NCBI RefSeq assembly: GCF_020295405.1
Contig: NZ_JADEYP010000005.1
Span: forward strand, 1-64,000
DNA: 64,000 nucleotides
Reading direction: 5' to 3'
Source: Sphingobacterium bovistauri
GTDB taxonomy: Bacteria > Bacteroidota > Bacteroidia > Sphingobacteriales > Sphingobacteriaceae
In this document: positions 54,312 through 63,629 of the stretch, in pieces
How the letters are laid out: every line of letters starts with the position of its first letter
How positions within the stretch are numbered: position 1 is the first letter of the stretch
Position numbers and translations under genes: made by a program
The notes under the pieces: model-generated
The model's database searches: none
What the model was told of the DNA's origin: nothing
Seen by the model: the letters and a program-made list of their open reading frames with translations, nothing else

Positions 54312-54367
54312 TTAGTGATTTATATCACCTCAAATTATAAAATATTTTTACAGATTTGATCTAAAGA

Positions 54368-54413
54368 TTTTATCTCTATTAGATATAGATATAAAATATA
54401 GAAAGAGATAAAA
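54368..54413. promoter_or_regulatory. inverted repeat upstream of the cupin-like gene
   Basis: The arms TTTTATCTCT (54368-54377) and AGAGATAAAA (54404-54413) are exactly complementary, 26 bases apart. The repeat ends 19 bases before the -7 element TATGTTTG (54433-54440), so it overlaps or abuts the -33 region. It has no T-run and is not a good terminator. Confidence 0.4.
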
Positions 54414-54432
54414 ATGTAGAAATATTTTTTTT

Positions 54433-54440
54433 TATGTTTG
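54433..54440 (+). promoter_or_regulatory. -7 promoter element of the cupin-like gene
   Basis: TATGTTTG matches TAnnTTTG and lies 25 bases before the GTG start. Confidence 0.5.
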
Positions 54441-54465
54441 TACTTACTGTTAAAACTAAAAGCTT

Positions 54466-55332
54466 GTGAAACTAAAACCTGTTGATAGCATTTCGGGAAT
54501 TTCTCCTAACGATTTTGTAAGAGATTATCTAAATAAAAGTCAGCCTGTTATCTTGAAAGATTTTATTAGTAAAGATAGTGCTTGCTGGACAAAATGGAGC
54601 TATGACTATTTCAAAGAAATAGCAGGAGATGTACTGATCGATGTCTACGGAAGAGAAGAAGAAGGTCATAATTACGTAGCGAGTCCACCCGTTGGAAAAA
54701 TGACTTTAGGGCAATATCTGGATAAAATTAGTAGTGAACCTACTGAGTTGCGTCTGTTTTTGTTTAATTTATTAAAAATTAGACCAGAACTAAAAAAGGA
54801 TATTGTGTATAATGATGTAACAGGTGGTAAGGTTATTCAAGGTCTTCCTTATATGTTTTTTGGTGGCGAGGGATCAGCAACACGTAATCACTTTGATATA
54901 GACATGTCTCACGTGTTTATTTCTCAGTTTCAAGGATACAAGCGTATTTGGTTGTTTCCAAATGATCAGTCGGATTTGATGTACAAACTGCCTTATAATT
55001 GTCATAGTATCGCGAATCTAAAGACAAGTAGTTTAGAAGAATATCCTGCATTGAAGTATTTGAATGGATACGAGGTTGTCATCGGTCCAGGCGATACATG
55101 TTACATGCCTGCAGGTTGGTGGCATTATATTCAATACGATACAGAAGGTTATTCTATCTCTGTACGTGCATTAGCAAATTCAGTAGGTGAAAAATTAAAG
55201 GGAGCTCGAAATTTATTTATAACGCGTCATTTTGATGATACCATGCGTAAGATTTTTAAAAATAAATGGCTTCAGTTTAAAATTGACAAAGCAACAAAAA
55301 GAGCTGAAAAGGCTATAAAAAAATATAAATAA
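54466..55332 (+). CDS. JmjC/cupin-8 family protein (putative 2-oxoglutarate oxygenase)
   Basis: 288 residues from a GTG start at 54466. SQPVILKDFISKDSACWTKW at the N-terminus, TRNHFDIDMSHVFISQFQGYKRIWLFP (HxD iron ligands plus the Lys that binds 2-oxoglutarate) and GDTCYMPAGWWHYIQ (distal His) match the FIH-like cupin-8 oxygenases. Such enzymes hydroxylate proteins or small molecules; the target is unknown. The C-terminus is a basic helix. A terminator follows. It sits directly downstream of gldN but behind its own promoter. Confidence 0.82.
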   Translation: MKLKPVDSISGISPNDFVRDYLNKSQPVILKDFISKDSACWTKWSYDYFKEIAGDVLIDVYGREEEGHNYVASPPVGKMTLGQYLDKISSEPTELRLFLFNLLKIRPELKKDIVYNDVTGGKVIQGLPYMFFGGEGSATRNHFDIDMSHVFISQFQGYKRIWLFPNDQSDLMYKLPYNCHSIANLKTSSLEEYPALKYLNGYEVVIGPGDTCYMPAGWWHYIQYDTEGYSISVRALANSVGEKLKGARNLFITRHFDDTMRKIFKNKWLQFKIDKATKRAEKAIKKYK

Positions 55333-55335
55333 ATA

Positions 55336-55364
55336 AAAGGCTCGAATTTGAATTCGAGCCTTTT
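55336..55364. terminator. bidirectional terminator between the cupin-like and AddB-like genes
   Basis: The arms AAAAGGCTCGAATT and AATTCGAGCCTTTT pair around TG. The A- and T-rich edges fit both convergent genes. Confidence 0.85.
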
Positions 55365-55366
55365 AT

Positions 55367-58252
55367 TTATTCTTTAGTCTCTTCTTCCTCGTTTATTGCG
55401 TTCCGATAGAATAAAGTGTATGGGTCTGTTTCATACACCTGTGCATCAGGATTATGCTTGAATGGAATTTCAGTATTGAATATTTCTTCCAAAGTTTCTT
55501 GCATGAATTTTACAAATTCATTTTTCTGTTCAGTCAAAAATTCATCCTGCATGACAGCGCCTCGACTTCCGTGGAAAATAGTCCCTTCTTCTCGCATTTT
55601 TCGTGCGACGTACAAATTTGGTTCTAAGTCTTTAATGCCAGTTTTTTGTTCAAAAACGTAGGCGTAGAATAATGTTTGAACTAAAGCCTTGTTTTCTGTA
55701 TTGGACGAAAATACTTTTTCTATGCTTGAAAATTTGACTGAGTCACCACCGGTTTTATAATCGACAATTCGTTTTTTGACCTCACCCAAATCTGTTACCA
55801 CTTCATCTACACGATCAATGATTCCGTAAATTTGTACCACTTCTTCTTTTCCATTGATCACTATTGGGAAGTCAATGCTATAGTCTTTATCGTTCTCTAA
55901 TTCAATAATTCGTATAGCTTGAAAGTTTTCAGCATCATACTCTAAATACATTTTAATGTATTCTGTTGCGATTTTATGCATGATGCGTTGTAGACTATTC
56001 AATTCGTTGATTTCTTTTATCTCAGGATTGTATTGGCGAGCAATTTCTAATAGCACAAGCCCGTCTACATCATTTACTTTCTCTAACAACTGTTTTGTAG
56101 GCGTGAAGTCTTCTAGTCCTTTCAAAGGCTTTAGAATGGTTTCCATTACATTATGAATGACAGTCCCAAGTAAGTTCATCTCAAATTCTTGAGAAATACG
56201 AGGCGGTTCTTTAATTTCAGCGACATGTTTAAAGAAAAATTGTAGAGGAGACTGTAGATAAGTCGTTAAAGCTGTCGCTGAAATTTTCGCTTTGCCTTCA
56301 ATATATTTTGCCCGCATATAATTCCATACGTCACCTGATTTTGGAATGATGAGTTCTTCTTCTTGAGGAGGGAAAAGTATGGGTTGCTGTTGTTGTTTTT
56401 TGATGAAATTGAACTTGCTTTCAAATTCTAATTGACGGATAAATCGACTTTCTTCCCCACTGCTGCTTTCGTCTACGATGCTGTTATAAAACAAATGTAT
56501 GCTGTTACTATATTGCAAATGACGGTAAAATAAATAGGCTGAAAGTGCATCTTGGTTTTCTAAAATTGGAAGCCCATAAGCTTTTCTAAGGGTATTCGGT
56601 AGGAATGTAGCAGCATTCGATGTTTTGGGTAAGATACCCTCATTTGCACCTAAAATATAAATGTTGTCAAAGTTAAGGCATCGACTTTCGAGTAGTCCCA
56701 TGATTTGTAAGCCCTCTAATGGATCACCTTCGATTGCTGAATTGATAGGAGCAATCGCTTTACGAATTAGGCCTATTTGAAACAAAATACTAAGCTCAGG
56801 TATTTTTTCAAATCCAAGATGCAATTGATTCAATACCTTTTTGGTTTCAATTAAAAGGTTTGCGTCTATCTGTTTGATTTGTGTGTCTTGAGCTAATGAT
56901 GCTAATAACAAGTCAAGTATATGAATCAATGTAGGGATGACCTCTTTCGTAGAGGATAGTGGCTTGAAGAAATTGGGTAGTACCGATGATTTTATCTGAA
57001 TATCTTCAATGTTGATTTCAAATAGTTGTTTTTCGTTAATGAATTTTTGGTTTTCCATTTTCTCTGTAGCAGAGATTTTCGTTAATGGATTATTCAAAAA
57101 TGTTTCCACATCTTGATACGTAATTTTTGTTTTTTTTTGATGTGAAATTTGTTCTTGTGTTTTCATCCACAAATCCATAATTCCAAAAATAGGTGATTGT
57201 ATCAGTGGGAAGCCTGTGGTGATATTTACTTTTGTCTCTGGTAAAGATTGTAATAATGGTACTAATAGCGATTCATCTGCTAATAAAATTGCGGAAGTCT
57301 TTTCTGCTTGTTCATTATTTACCAATATATCGTATAATAGCTTTGTTTGGTTTATTTTTCCGGTGGAAGCATATAGATGTATCGTATCACTACGATTTCC
57401 GATGATATTAGGCGCTTCTCCTAAAGCATTCAAGAGTCCATTCTGTAAAATGTTGCGGCGAATAAATAATCCGGCCTCTTGTTGATTGTCGTCTAAATAG
57501 TAAGTATCAGCATCAAAATAAAATAATGCTTTGCCTTTTTCCTGCCAATTTTTAAAAAGCGTTGCTTCGGCATTATTTAATGCATTGAAACCTACAAAAA
57601 GGATTTGTTGGTACGGATCCGTTAAAGCTTTGTTGTCCAATTCTCCTTCAGCCAATTGTCGATAGATGGTTGGGAAATTGGTATGGTTATGCGCTGCAAG
57701 TTTTTCTTTGAAGGCGCGATATAATACAGGCAATCTTTTCCAAAGTTTGAGAAAACGTTCTTGGACACCTGTATGTCCAGTGATGTTAAAGGATTGCCAA
57801 AATTGTTTTATAAAATCTTGTTGTTCTTTGGTTAAATGTTGAAATTCAATATCAATTTTACTCGTGTCAAAGAGCTCCATATAAATATGGTCTATATTCA
57901 CTAAATCATAGTCCAATTGGCTAAAATCACTTAAGATTATCTCTGCAATAGGATAGAATTCTTCTAGGGTTTCTGGCTCATGACCTTCTTTTACTAATAA
58001 TTCATTGTGCAATTCGTACAGGTAAAAGAATTGAGTCAATTGACTAACTTGATCTGCTTCGGACGCTAAACTGAAAAACTCCTGTATAGTGAAAAATTGA
58101 GGCGACCATATCGCATGACCATATGTGTCTGCTAGATGTTTTTTTAGATAAGTAATAGGACGCTTGTTGTTGAAAACAACGGCTATATTTGACAAATCTG
58201 TACCAAAGCGTTGTTTGATATCTTGTGCTACTAAGGCTAAAAATGAACTCAT
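55367..58252 (-). CDS. AddB/RexB-like helicase-nuclease subunit (PD-(D/E)XK)
   Basis: 961 residues. The N-terminal two thirds resemble an inactivated UvrD-like helicase without a Walker A motif, and include YILGANEGILPKTSNAATFLP near residue 540. The C-terminal nuclease has LLGTVIHNVMET, GIIDRVDEV and KRIVDYKTGG (motifs H, D and DYK). The four Cys that hold the Fe-S cluster in Bacillus AddB are replaced: YLQSPLQFFFKH in place of YxxCPxxF, and YETDPYTLFYRN at the end. It acts with the helicase gene upstream in double-strand break repair. Confidence 0.85.
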   Translation of the reverse strand: MSSFLALVAQDIKQRFGTDLSNIAVVFNNKRPITYLKKHLADTYGHAIWSPQFFTIQEFFSLASEADQVSQLTQFFYLYELHNELLVKEGHEPETLEEFYPIAEIILSDFSQLDYDLVNIDHIYMELFDTSKIDIEFQHLTKEQQDFIKQFWQSFNITGHTGVQERFLKLWKRLPVLYRAFKEKLAAHNHTNFPTIYRQLAEGELDNKALTDPYQQILFVGFNALNNAEATLFKNWQEKGKALFYFDADTYYLDDNQQEAGLFIRRNILQNGLLNALGEAPNIIGNRSDTIHLYASTGKINQTKLLYDILVNNEQAEKTSAILLADESLLVPLLQSLPETKVNITTGFPLIQSPIFGIMDLWMKTQEQISHQKKTKITYQDVETFLNNPLTKISATEKMENQKFINEKQLFEINIEDIQIKSSVLPNFFKPLSSTKEVIPTLIHILDLLLASLAQDTQIKQIDANLLIETKKVLNQLHLGFEKIPELSILFQIGLIRKAIAPINSAIEGDPLEGLQIMGLLESRCLNFDNIYILGANEGILPKTSNAATFLPNTLRKAYGLPILENQDALSAYLFYRHLQYSNSIHLFYNSIVDESSSGEESRFIRQLEFESKFNFIKKQQQQPILFPPQEEELIIPKSGDVWNYMRAKYIEGKAKISATALTTYLQSPLQFFFKHVAEIKEPPRISQEFEMNLLGTVIHNVMETILKPLKGLEDFTPTKQLLEKVNDVDGLVLLEIARQYNPEIKEINELNSLQRIMHKIATEYIKMYLEYDAENFQAIRIIELENDKDYSIDFPIVINGKEEVVQIYGIIDRVDEVVTDLGEVKKRIVDYKTGGDSVKFSSIEKVFSSNTENKALVQTLFYAYVFEQKTGIKDLEPNLYVARKMREEGTIFHGSRGAVMQDEFLTEQKNEFVKFMQETLEEIFNTEIPFKHNPDAQVYETDPYTLFYRNAINEEEETKE

Positions 58253-58367
58253 TTTATGATCTTTTTTCTATATTTTTAGATATCTCCCTGTGGTCGATAT
58301 TACATTTTGAAATAGTCGTTACTTCGACGAAAGGACAAGCTTAACAACTTTGACTATTTCTAAGCAT

Positions 58368-61300
58368 CTACTTTACCTCTACTAAATCGCCTCCTTTGGC
58401 ATAAAACAAAAATCCTTTTATATTTTTGAGTCCTATATTTTGCAATGCCTTCATATATTGATCTACTTGTGTTTTGTGTTCTATATAGTTGTCTCCTGTG
58501 AACTTGAAGTCCAAGATAATGGTTTCATTCACATTAGTGAATACTTTATCAGGTCTTAATGTATGTCCATCTGATGTGATGATTGCAGACTCATTCCAGA
58601 TTTTATAATCACTGGTCAGCCACTTGTTGATTTGTGGGTGATGCCAAATTTTATTTATCTGTTGTTCAAGTATTTCTTTGTTTTCTAAAGTCAGAATACC
58701 TTCATCAATATACCTGGTAATAATTTTTTGGATATCAGCTTCTTTTGAAGCTTCCGCCATTACTTCGTGTGCCATAATACCAAACTGAGATGCTTTTTCT
58801 AGCATTAGAATTGTGTTGATGGTGCGCTTGCTGTTTTTGTCTAAGGCTTGCTCCATGGCAAAAGAAATAGGGTATCTATCTAATGCGATCTTATTTTCTT
58901 CTGAATGTGTGTGTTCTTTTGTTTTGGATATAGTTTGATCGATGGAAGCCTTATTCTCTTTCAATTGAAATGGTGCATTGGGATGATCCAATGTTTGATA
59001 AACTACGTCAGATATAAGTTCGTTCTTAATGTCAATGTATTTGCCGAGTTTTTTGTCTTCTTTTTCTGGGAAAGAAGGGGCAGTAATGTACAAGTGCTCT
59101 ATGGCTCTAGTCGTCGCTACATAAAGTGTGTTTAATGCATCCATAAAATTGAACAATTTTTCTTCGAAATATTGTTTGTAAAAAATGGATTTTCCAACGG
59201 AACTAGTATACTTAATTGGAATTTTTACTAATTGTTCAAATGATGTATTCACCGTGTTGATCCAAAAGTCACCATTAGTCATACCATCGAGAGTCCATGA
59301 ACAGAAAGGAATCATGACAACGTCATAAGCCAGTCCTTTAGATTTGTGTATCGTGGTGACTTCGATAGCGTTTACTTTTCCATTGGAAGGCAATACGGCT
59401 TTATTGCCATCTTCATCCCAAAATTCTAAAAATTGATTAATTCCTCTTTCTCCGCTTGCAGTGAAGTTGCCTACTATATCTTTAAAAGCTAATAAATATG
59501 GTAGGTGGATATTGTTTTTAGAGGTGAAACCATATATTTCAATGAGTTTCTCAACTAAATGTACTAATGGTAATTTTTGCCAAATATCCCAGTCTTGAAT
59601 CAATCGTTTTGGTAATATACCTTCGAATTTTTTGATCTCGTTGTTCTTAAATTGTAACCACATGTCAGCATCAAAAAAAGTTTCATTTTCAATGATTTGA
59701 TATAAATAGGCCATCCGAGCGTGATGGATCACGTGCTGCTCACTGTTGTAGACAAAGGCCTTAAGTGTCTCGATTAGGAGATTTACAGAATCATTGGAAT
59801 TTAAGGAAAGCGCATCACCGGAAATAACATCAAAATTCAATCCCGTAGAATTTTTATATTCCATTAACTTTTGAATAATGAGCATAGCCTGTTTATTGCT
59901 ACGGACCAAAATTCCTATCTGTTTAGCTGCGTAACGACCCGAGGAAATCCATTCTCCTATTTTACTACATAGCTTTTCTGTGGATTCTTCCTGCACTTGA
60001 TTTGATCTGAATCGACTATTTTCTACCGTAATGTATTCAATTTCAATTGAACCTTGATTTGCAGCATCATTTAATTTAAAATCGGGAATTTCTTGTGTGC
60101 TATTTTCATACGCACGAATGAGCATGGTATCATTATGAGCTTGTTTCCACCATCTCAATCCTTCTTCAGATAATTCCTCATGAGCAATATCATTTAATAC
60201 ATTTTGCATATGTGTTGGTATGCTCTGGTAAATGTAGTTGTTGAAGCGTATGATGTTAGGCAAACTACGGAAGTTCGTTTCTAAGTTTCCATTTTGGATA
60301 AAATGGTGTTTAGTTTCTTCATCTAGGTGAAAGGCGTCAGTGACTTGCTCTTCAACTTGTTGTAGTAAAATACGCCAATCACCATTGCGCCAGCGGTAGA
60401 TACTTTGTTTGACATCACCTACAATTAAATGCTCATTCTGCTTGGCATCCGTATTACTTAGTGCATTCAATAGAAGTGGACTATAGTTTTTCCATTGAAT
60501 TCGTGATGTGTCTTGAAACTCATCAAATAGAAAGTAATTGTATCTATTGCCGATTTTCTCCCAAATGAAGGTAGGATCATTATTTGCATCCAATCCCAAT
60601 TTGTTTAATAGTATTTGTGAGTCTGAGATTAGTTGAGCTGAATTTTCTTTTCGCCAGACGCTTAATAAATCGGACATCTCTTTCAACAAACGTAAATAGT
60701 ATAGATTACCTTGTACTGCTTGGTAGGCGATGTGGTTAGGTAGCAATTGTTGTACTATTACGAATTGCTCCAGTATCGGTTTGAATCCCGCTATTAAATC
60801 ATATCTTATATTTTTATCAGAATCTGTAAAGGCTTCTTCATTCTCCAAAAGACTACTAAATTTATCCAATAATTTGATTAAATCTGAAGTCGATAATTTA
60901 TTGACTTGAGGAGATGTTTTATTTGTTGACACTAATGCATTTCTAGATTTACCCTTCATTTCATTTGGATCAACAAGTAAAGATTTGAAAGTTTCTTGAA
61001 ACGATTGAATTGCGATACTTAAAGTACTTAGGTACGATTGTGTTTTTTCACCTATCTCTTTGTTCAGCAAATTGAAAACCTGATTCGTGTCTGCAGTAGC
61101 TAAAGCGCCATCAAACTCTTGAAAATTTTCGCTGAAAATTAGTCCCGCCAATTGACTTAATTGTGTGCGGTAGTTCCAATTTTCGTTGTTATTGATTTTT
61201 TTCTCTGCGTATTCAATTATCCATTCCAATAGCTCTGGCTTGTCGTCCAGCAATTGATTCAACATGACAGTCAATTCAGTTTTGACCTTATTGGTGTTCA

Positions 61301-61718
61301 TCTCAATTTTGTATCCCGCGTCTAAATTCAATTCATAGGTAAAAGAGCGGATTACCTTTTGTGAAAATCCATCAATCGTACTAATTGTGAAATGACTGTA
61401 ATCGTGTAATATTTTTCTGTATACTCGATGTGCTTTTTCTTGAATAAGATGAGCAGACCATAAAGTATTGTGATTTAATATTAATTTTCTAAAGCTTTCT
61501 ATTTTATTTGAGTTATCACCAACAGCTAGACCCTGTAGAACCGATAGAATACGTTCTTTCATTTCAGCTGTCGCTTTATTAGTAAATGTTACAGCTAATA
61601 TTTCTCTATAGCTATTTTCATTAGTAAGTAATAAAGAAATATAATGCAAGGTAAGGCTGAATGTTTTGCCAGAGCCTGCGGAAGCTTTTAGAATTTTTAA
61701 TGGAGCAACTTGCGTCAT
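58368..61718 (-). CDS. AddA/RecB-like UvrD-family helicase-nuclease
   Basis: 1116 residues from the ATG at 61718; an ATG 33 bases upstream is open but MTQVAPLKILKASAGSGKTF fits better. Walker A is ASAGSGKTFSL, then AVTFTNKATAEMKERI (motif Ia), LFDEFQDTS (Walker B), GDVKQSIYRWRNGD (motif III), AIEVTTIHKSKGLAYDVVMIPF (motif V) and LYVATTRAIEHLYI (motif VI). The C-terminus has ETIILDFKFTGD, a PD-(D/E)XK nuclease core. It resects DNA ends together with the AddB-like partner. A 115-base gap separates the two. Confidence 0.9.
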   Translation of the reverse strand: MTQVAPLKILKASAGSGKTFSLTLHYISLLLTNENSYREILAVTFTNKATAEMKERILSVLQGLAVGDNSNKIESFRKLILNHNTLWSAHLIQEKAHRVYRKILHDYSHFTISTIDGFSQKVIRSFTYELNLDAGYKIEMNTNKVKTELTVMLNQLLDDKPELLEWIIEYAEKKINNNENWNYRTQLSQLAGLIFSENFQEFDGALATADTNQVFNLLNKEIGEKTQSYLSTLSIAIQSFQETFKSLLVDPNEMKGKSRNALVSTNKTSPQVNKLSTSDLIKLLDKFSSLLENEEAFTDSDKNIRYDLIAGFKPILEQFVIVQQLLPNHIAYQAVQGNLYYLRLLKEMSDLLSVWRKENSAQLISDSQILLNKLGLDANNDPTFIWEKIGNRYNYFLFDEFQDTSRIQWKNYSPLLLNALSNTDAKQNEHLIVGDVKQSIYRWRNGDWRILLQQVEEQVTDAFHLDEETKHHFIQNGNLETNFRSLPNIIRFNNYIYQSIPTHMQNVLNDIAHEELSEEGLRWWKQAHNDTMLIRAYENSTQEIPDFKLNDAANQGSIEIEYITVENSRFRSNQVQEESTEKLCSKIGEWISSGRYAAKQIGILVRSNKQAMLIIQKLMEYKNSTGLNFDVISGDALSLNSNDSVNLLIETLKAFVYNSEQHVIHHARMAYLYQIIENETFFDADMWLQFKNNEIKKFEGILPKRLIQDWDIWQKLPLVHLVEKLIEIYGFTSKNNIHLPYLLAFKDIVGNFTASGERGINQFLEFWDEDGNKAVLPSNGKVNAIEVTTIHKSKGLAYDVVMIPFCSWTLDGMTNGDFWINTVNTSFEQLVKIPIKYTSSVGKSIFYKQYFEEKLFNFMDALNTLYVATTRAIEHLYITAPSFPEKEDKKLGKYIDIKNELISDVVYQTLDHPNAPFQLKENKASIDQTISKTKEHTHSEENKIALDRYPISFAMEQALDKNSKRTINTILMLEKASQFGIMAHEVMAEASKEADIQKIITRYIDEGILTLENKEILEQQINKIWHHPQINKWLTSDYKIWNESAIITSDGHTLRPDKVFTNVNETIILDFKFTGDNYIEHKTQVDQYMKALQNIGLKNIKGFLFYAKGGDLVEVK

Positions 61719-61823
61719 TTTGAATCGCGATTTGGAACCTTGAAAATACATTAAAATTGTGGGTTAATCAAGAGTAAAGCTAATAACGCTCATTTAAAGC
61801 TTTTTAGTTTCAGAAAATCTTTT

Positions 61824-61859
61824 TATCTTTGCGTCCCCTCATGCATGAAGTACGGGGGA
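61824..61859 (+). promoter_or_regulatory. rpsP promoter and 5' UTR hairpin
   Basis: TATCTTTG (61824-61831) is an exact -7 match. It is followed, around the expected start of the RNA, by TCCCC (61834-61838) and GGGGA (61855-61859), which enclose the self-complementary TCATGCATGA (61839-61848). No T-run follows. The ATG is 29 bases further on. It may be a simple 5' stabilising hairpin or an S16 control site. Confidence 0.5.
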
Positions 61860-61888
61860 TATGTTGAATACATAAATAATAAAAAGAC

Positions 61889-62413
61889 ATGGCAACTAAA
61901 ATCAGATTGCAAAGACATGGTAAAAAAGGACGTCCTTTCTACCACCTAGTAGTAGCAGATTCACGTGCTCCACGTGATGGTAAATTCATCGACCGTATCG
62001 GTTCTTACAATCCAAACACAAATCCAGCGACTATCGTTTTGGATTTCGATAAAGCTTTGGACTGGGTGAACAAAGGTGCGCAACCTACAGACACAGCTCG
62101 TACTATCCTTTCTTACAAAGGTGTGTTGTACAAAAAACACTTGCAAGGTGGTTTGAAAAAAGGTGCTTTTGATGAGGCTGCTTTAGAAGAAAAATTTGCT
62201 GCATGGACTGCGTCTAATGAAGCTAAAATTTCTGGTAAAAAAGATGGTCTAGCTAACGCTAAAGAAGAAGCTAAAAAAGCTGCTTTAGTTGCTGAGGCTG
62301 CTAAAAAAGTTGCTAAAGCTGCTGCTATCGCTGCTAAAAATGCTCCTGTTGCTGAAGAAGCACCAGTTGAAGAAGCGGAAGCTACTGAAAACACTGAAGA
62401 AACTGAAGGTTAA
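61889..62413 (+). CDS. rpsP: 30S ribosomal protein S16 with long C-terminal tail
   Basis: 174 residues. [20 protein letters not shown], followed by [22 protein letters not shown], is canonical S16, complete by about residue 85. The remainder (about 90-174) is a low-complexity Ala/Lys/Glu tail ([20 protein letters not shown], ending [14 protein letters not shown]), a feature of Bacteroidota S16. Codon use is biased to GCT, AAA and GAA, as expected for high expression. It is followed by its own terminator, so rimM is not in the same transcript. Confidence 0.97.
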   Translation: MATKIRLQRHGKKGRPFYHLVVADSRAPRDGKFIDRIGSYNPNTNPATIVLDFDKALDWVNKGAQPTDTARTILSYKGVLYKKHLQGGLKKGAFDEAALEEKFAAWTASNEAKISGKKDGLANAKEEAKKAALVAEAAKKVAKAAAIAAKNAPVAEEAPVEEAEATENTEETEG

Positions 62414-62434
62414 TCCTTTCATACAGTATTCAAG

Positions 62435-62466
62435 AAAGCCGATTCATGATTTGAATCGGCTTTTTT
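62435..62466 (+). terminator. rho-independent terminator of rpsP
   Basis: The arms AAAGCCGATTCA and TGAATCGGCTTT flank TGATT and are followed by a T-run. It starts 22 bases after the rpsP stop. Confidence 0.88.
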
Positions 62467-62495
62467 ATTATGCCGACTTTAAAGATTGTTTATTG

Positions 62496-62894
62496 TTAAA
62501 ATGTAAGTCTCATTCCTACTTGGGGAAATTTGTGAAAGGGTGCCTGCGTGTAAGAGAAAGTAGGTTGTAATTGACCCATTTTCTTTTTGTCATAATACGT
62601 GTCGATGTAGAAGGGGATACTTATTAAGCTAGTGATACTACCTGCTGAGATGAAAGCTATACCACCGACTAATGCTCCAGTAGATTTCATAGCATTATCA
62701 GAGGGGGGTGTTACGGCTAATAATGTGCCTAACAAAATACCAGCCCCTCCTGCAATAAGAAGTGTATTGGCAGTTTTCTTTTTTTTCTTTTGAGCATTTA
62801 ATTGATTTTCAACCTGATTAAATGTCTTCGTTTGTGCACAAAGATGGCTTGTGCTCCATATTAAAAGCACAGCAAGGATAATAACTGGTTTCAT
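62496..62894 (-). CDS. hypothetical small membrane/secreted protein
   Basis: 132 residues with a signal peptide (MKPVIILAVLLIWSTSHLCA). The mature part starts with a charged stretch (LNAQKKKKKTANT), then two Gly-rich hydrophobic segments (LLIAGGAGILLGTLLAV and ALVGGIAFISAGSITSLIS), and ends in VGMRLTF with a terminal Phe like an outer-membrane protein. Function unknown. It lies on the minus strand between rpsP and rimM. Confidence 0.65.
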   Translation of the reverse strand: MKPVIILAVLLIWSTSHLCAQTKTFNQVENQLNAQKKKKKTANTLLIAGGAGILLGTLLAVTPPSDNAMKSTGALVGGIAFISAGSITSLISIPFYIDTYYDKKKMGQLQPTFSYTQAPFHKFPQVGMRLTF

Positions 62895-63002
62895 TCAGAA
62901 TTGATTATTTTCTTTAAGTTAATATTTTCTCTTTGAAAATCATAGTAATAAATTCATTTTTTGAATTTACTTTAGTATAACAACATAGTGTTTTTTATTT
63001 TT

Positions 63003-63010
63003 TAATTTTG
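63003..63010 (+). promoter_or_regulatory. -7 promoter element of rimM
   Basis: TAATTTTG matches TAnnTTTG and lies 17 bases before the rimM ATG, which agrees with rimM being transcribed apart from rpsP. Confidence 0.5.
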
Positions 63011-63027
63011 GCTTTTTAATTTGAAAT

Positions 63028-63555
63028 ATGACAATCGAAGAAAGTTTTTATATCGGATATATTAGTAAGACACGAGGTCTTAAGGGTGAGGTGCAGTTGT
63101 ATTTTGAATTTGAAGATTATGAAGATCTTGATTTGGATATCATTTTTGTAGAAGTCAATAAAAAGCTGGTTCCATATTTCATCGAAACAGTAAAATTGCA
63201 TAATAATAGTACGGCTTATGCGACTTTCGAAGATGTAGATCATATCGATAAAGCGAAAGCATTGGTGCATAAGAAAATGTATCTACCCAATGATAAAATG
63301 CCTGAACGTGATCCAGATGATTTCCGCTGGACGGATTTGGTCGGATTTTTAGTCGTAGATGAGGAGCATGGTGAATTGGGTGAAATTATCGATGTAACAG
63401 AGATGCCGCAACAATTCATCGCAACAGTAGAATTGGAAGAGGGAAAGAAGCTGATGTTTCCATTATCTGAAGATTTGATTTTGGGAATTGATGGTGAAGA
63501 AGAGATAATCGAGGTCGATTTGCCAGAAGGTTTGGTTGATTTGTATAAAGAGTAA
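63028..63555 (+). CDS. rimM: 16S rRNA processing protein RimM
   Basis: 175 residues. The N-terminal barrel (EESFYIGYISKTRGLKGEVQ) and the PRC-barrel (DDFRWTDLVGFLVVDEEHGE, with LGEIIDVTEMPQQFI and LIPL-like MFPLSEDLIL) are intact, ending VDLPEGLVDLYKE. It assists maturation of the 30S head next to S19. It stands alone here, with rpsP on the far side of an opposed gene and trmD about 41 kb away. Confidence 0.95.
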   Translation: MTIEESFYIGYISKTRGLKGEVQLYFEFEDYEDLDLDIIFVEVNKKLVPYFIETVKLHNNSTAYATFEDVDHIDKAKALVHKKMYLPNDKMPERDPDDFRWTDLVGFLVVDEEHGELGEIIDVTEMPQQFIATVELEEGKKLMFPLSEDLILGIDGEEEIIEVDLPEGLVDLYKE

Positions 63556-63575
63556 ATATTCTTAAAGTATGTTAA

Positions 63576-63606
63576 AGCGAATTGGGATTCCCAATTCGCT
63601 TTTTTA
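63576..63606 (+). terminator. rho-independent terminator of rimM
   Basis: The arms AGCGAATTGGGA and TCCCAATTCGCT pair perfectly around one T, followed by TTTTTTATTTTT. Confidence 0.9.
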
Positions 63607-63629
63607 TTTTTGGAGAATAAACCGAAATA

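Noticed and set aside
62113..62394. Ala/Ser-rich frame antisense to the rpsP tail
   Set aside because: It is the complement of the repetitive GCT/AAA/GAA coding of the S16 tail and has no independent support.
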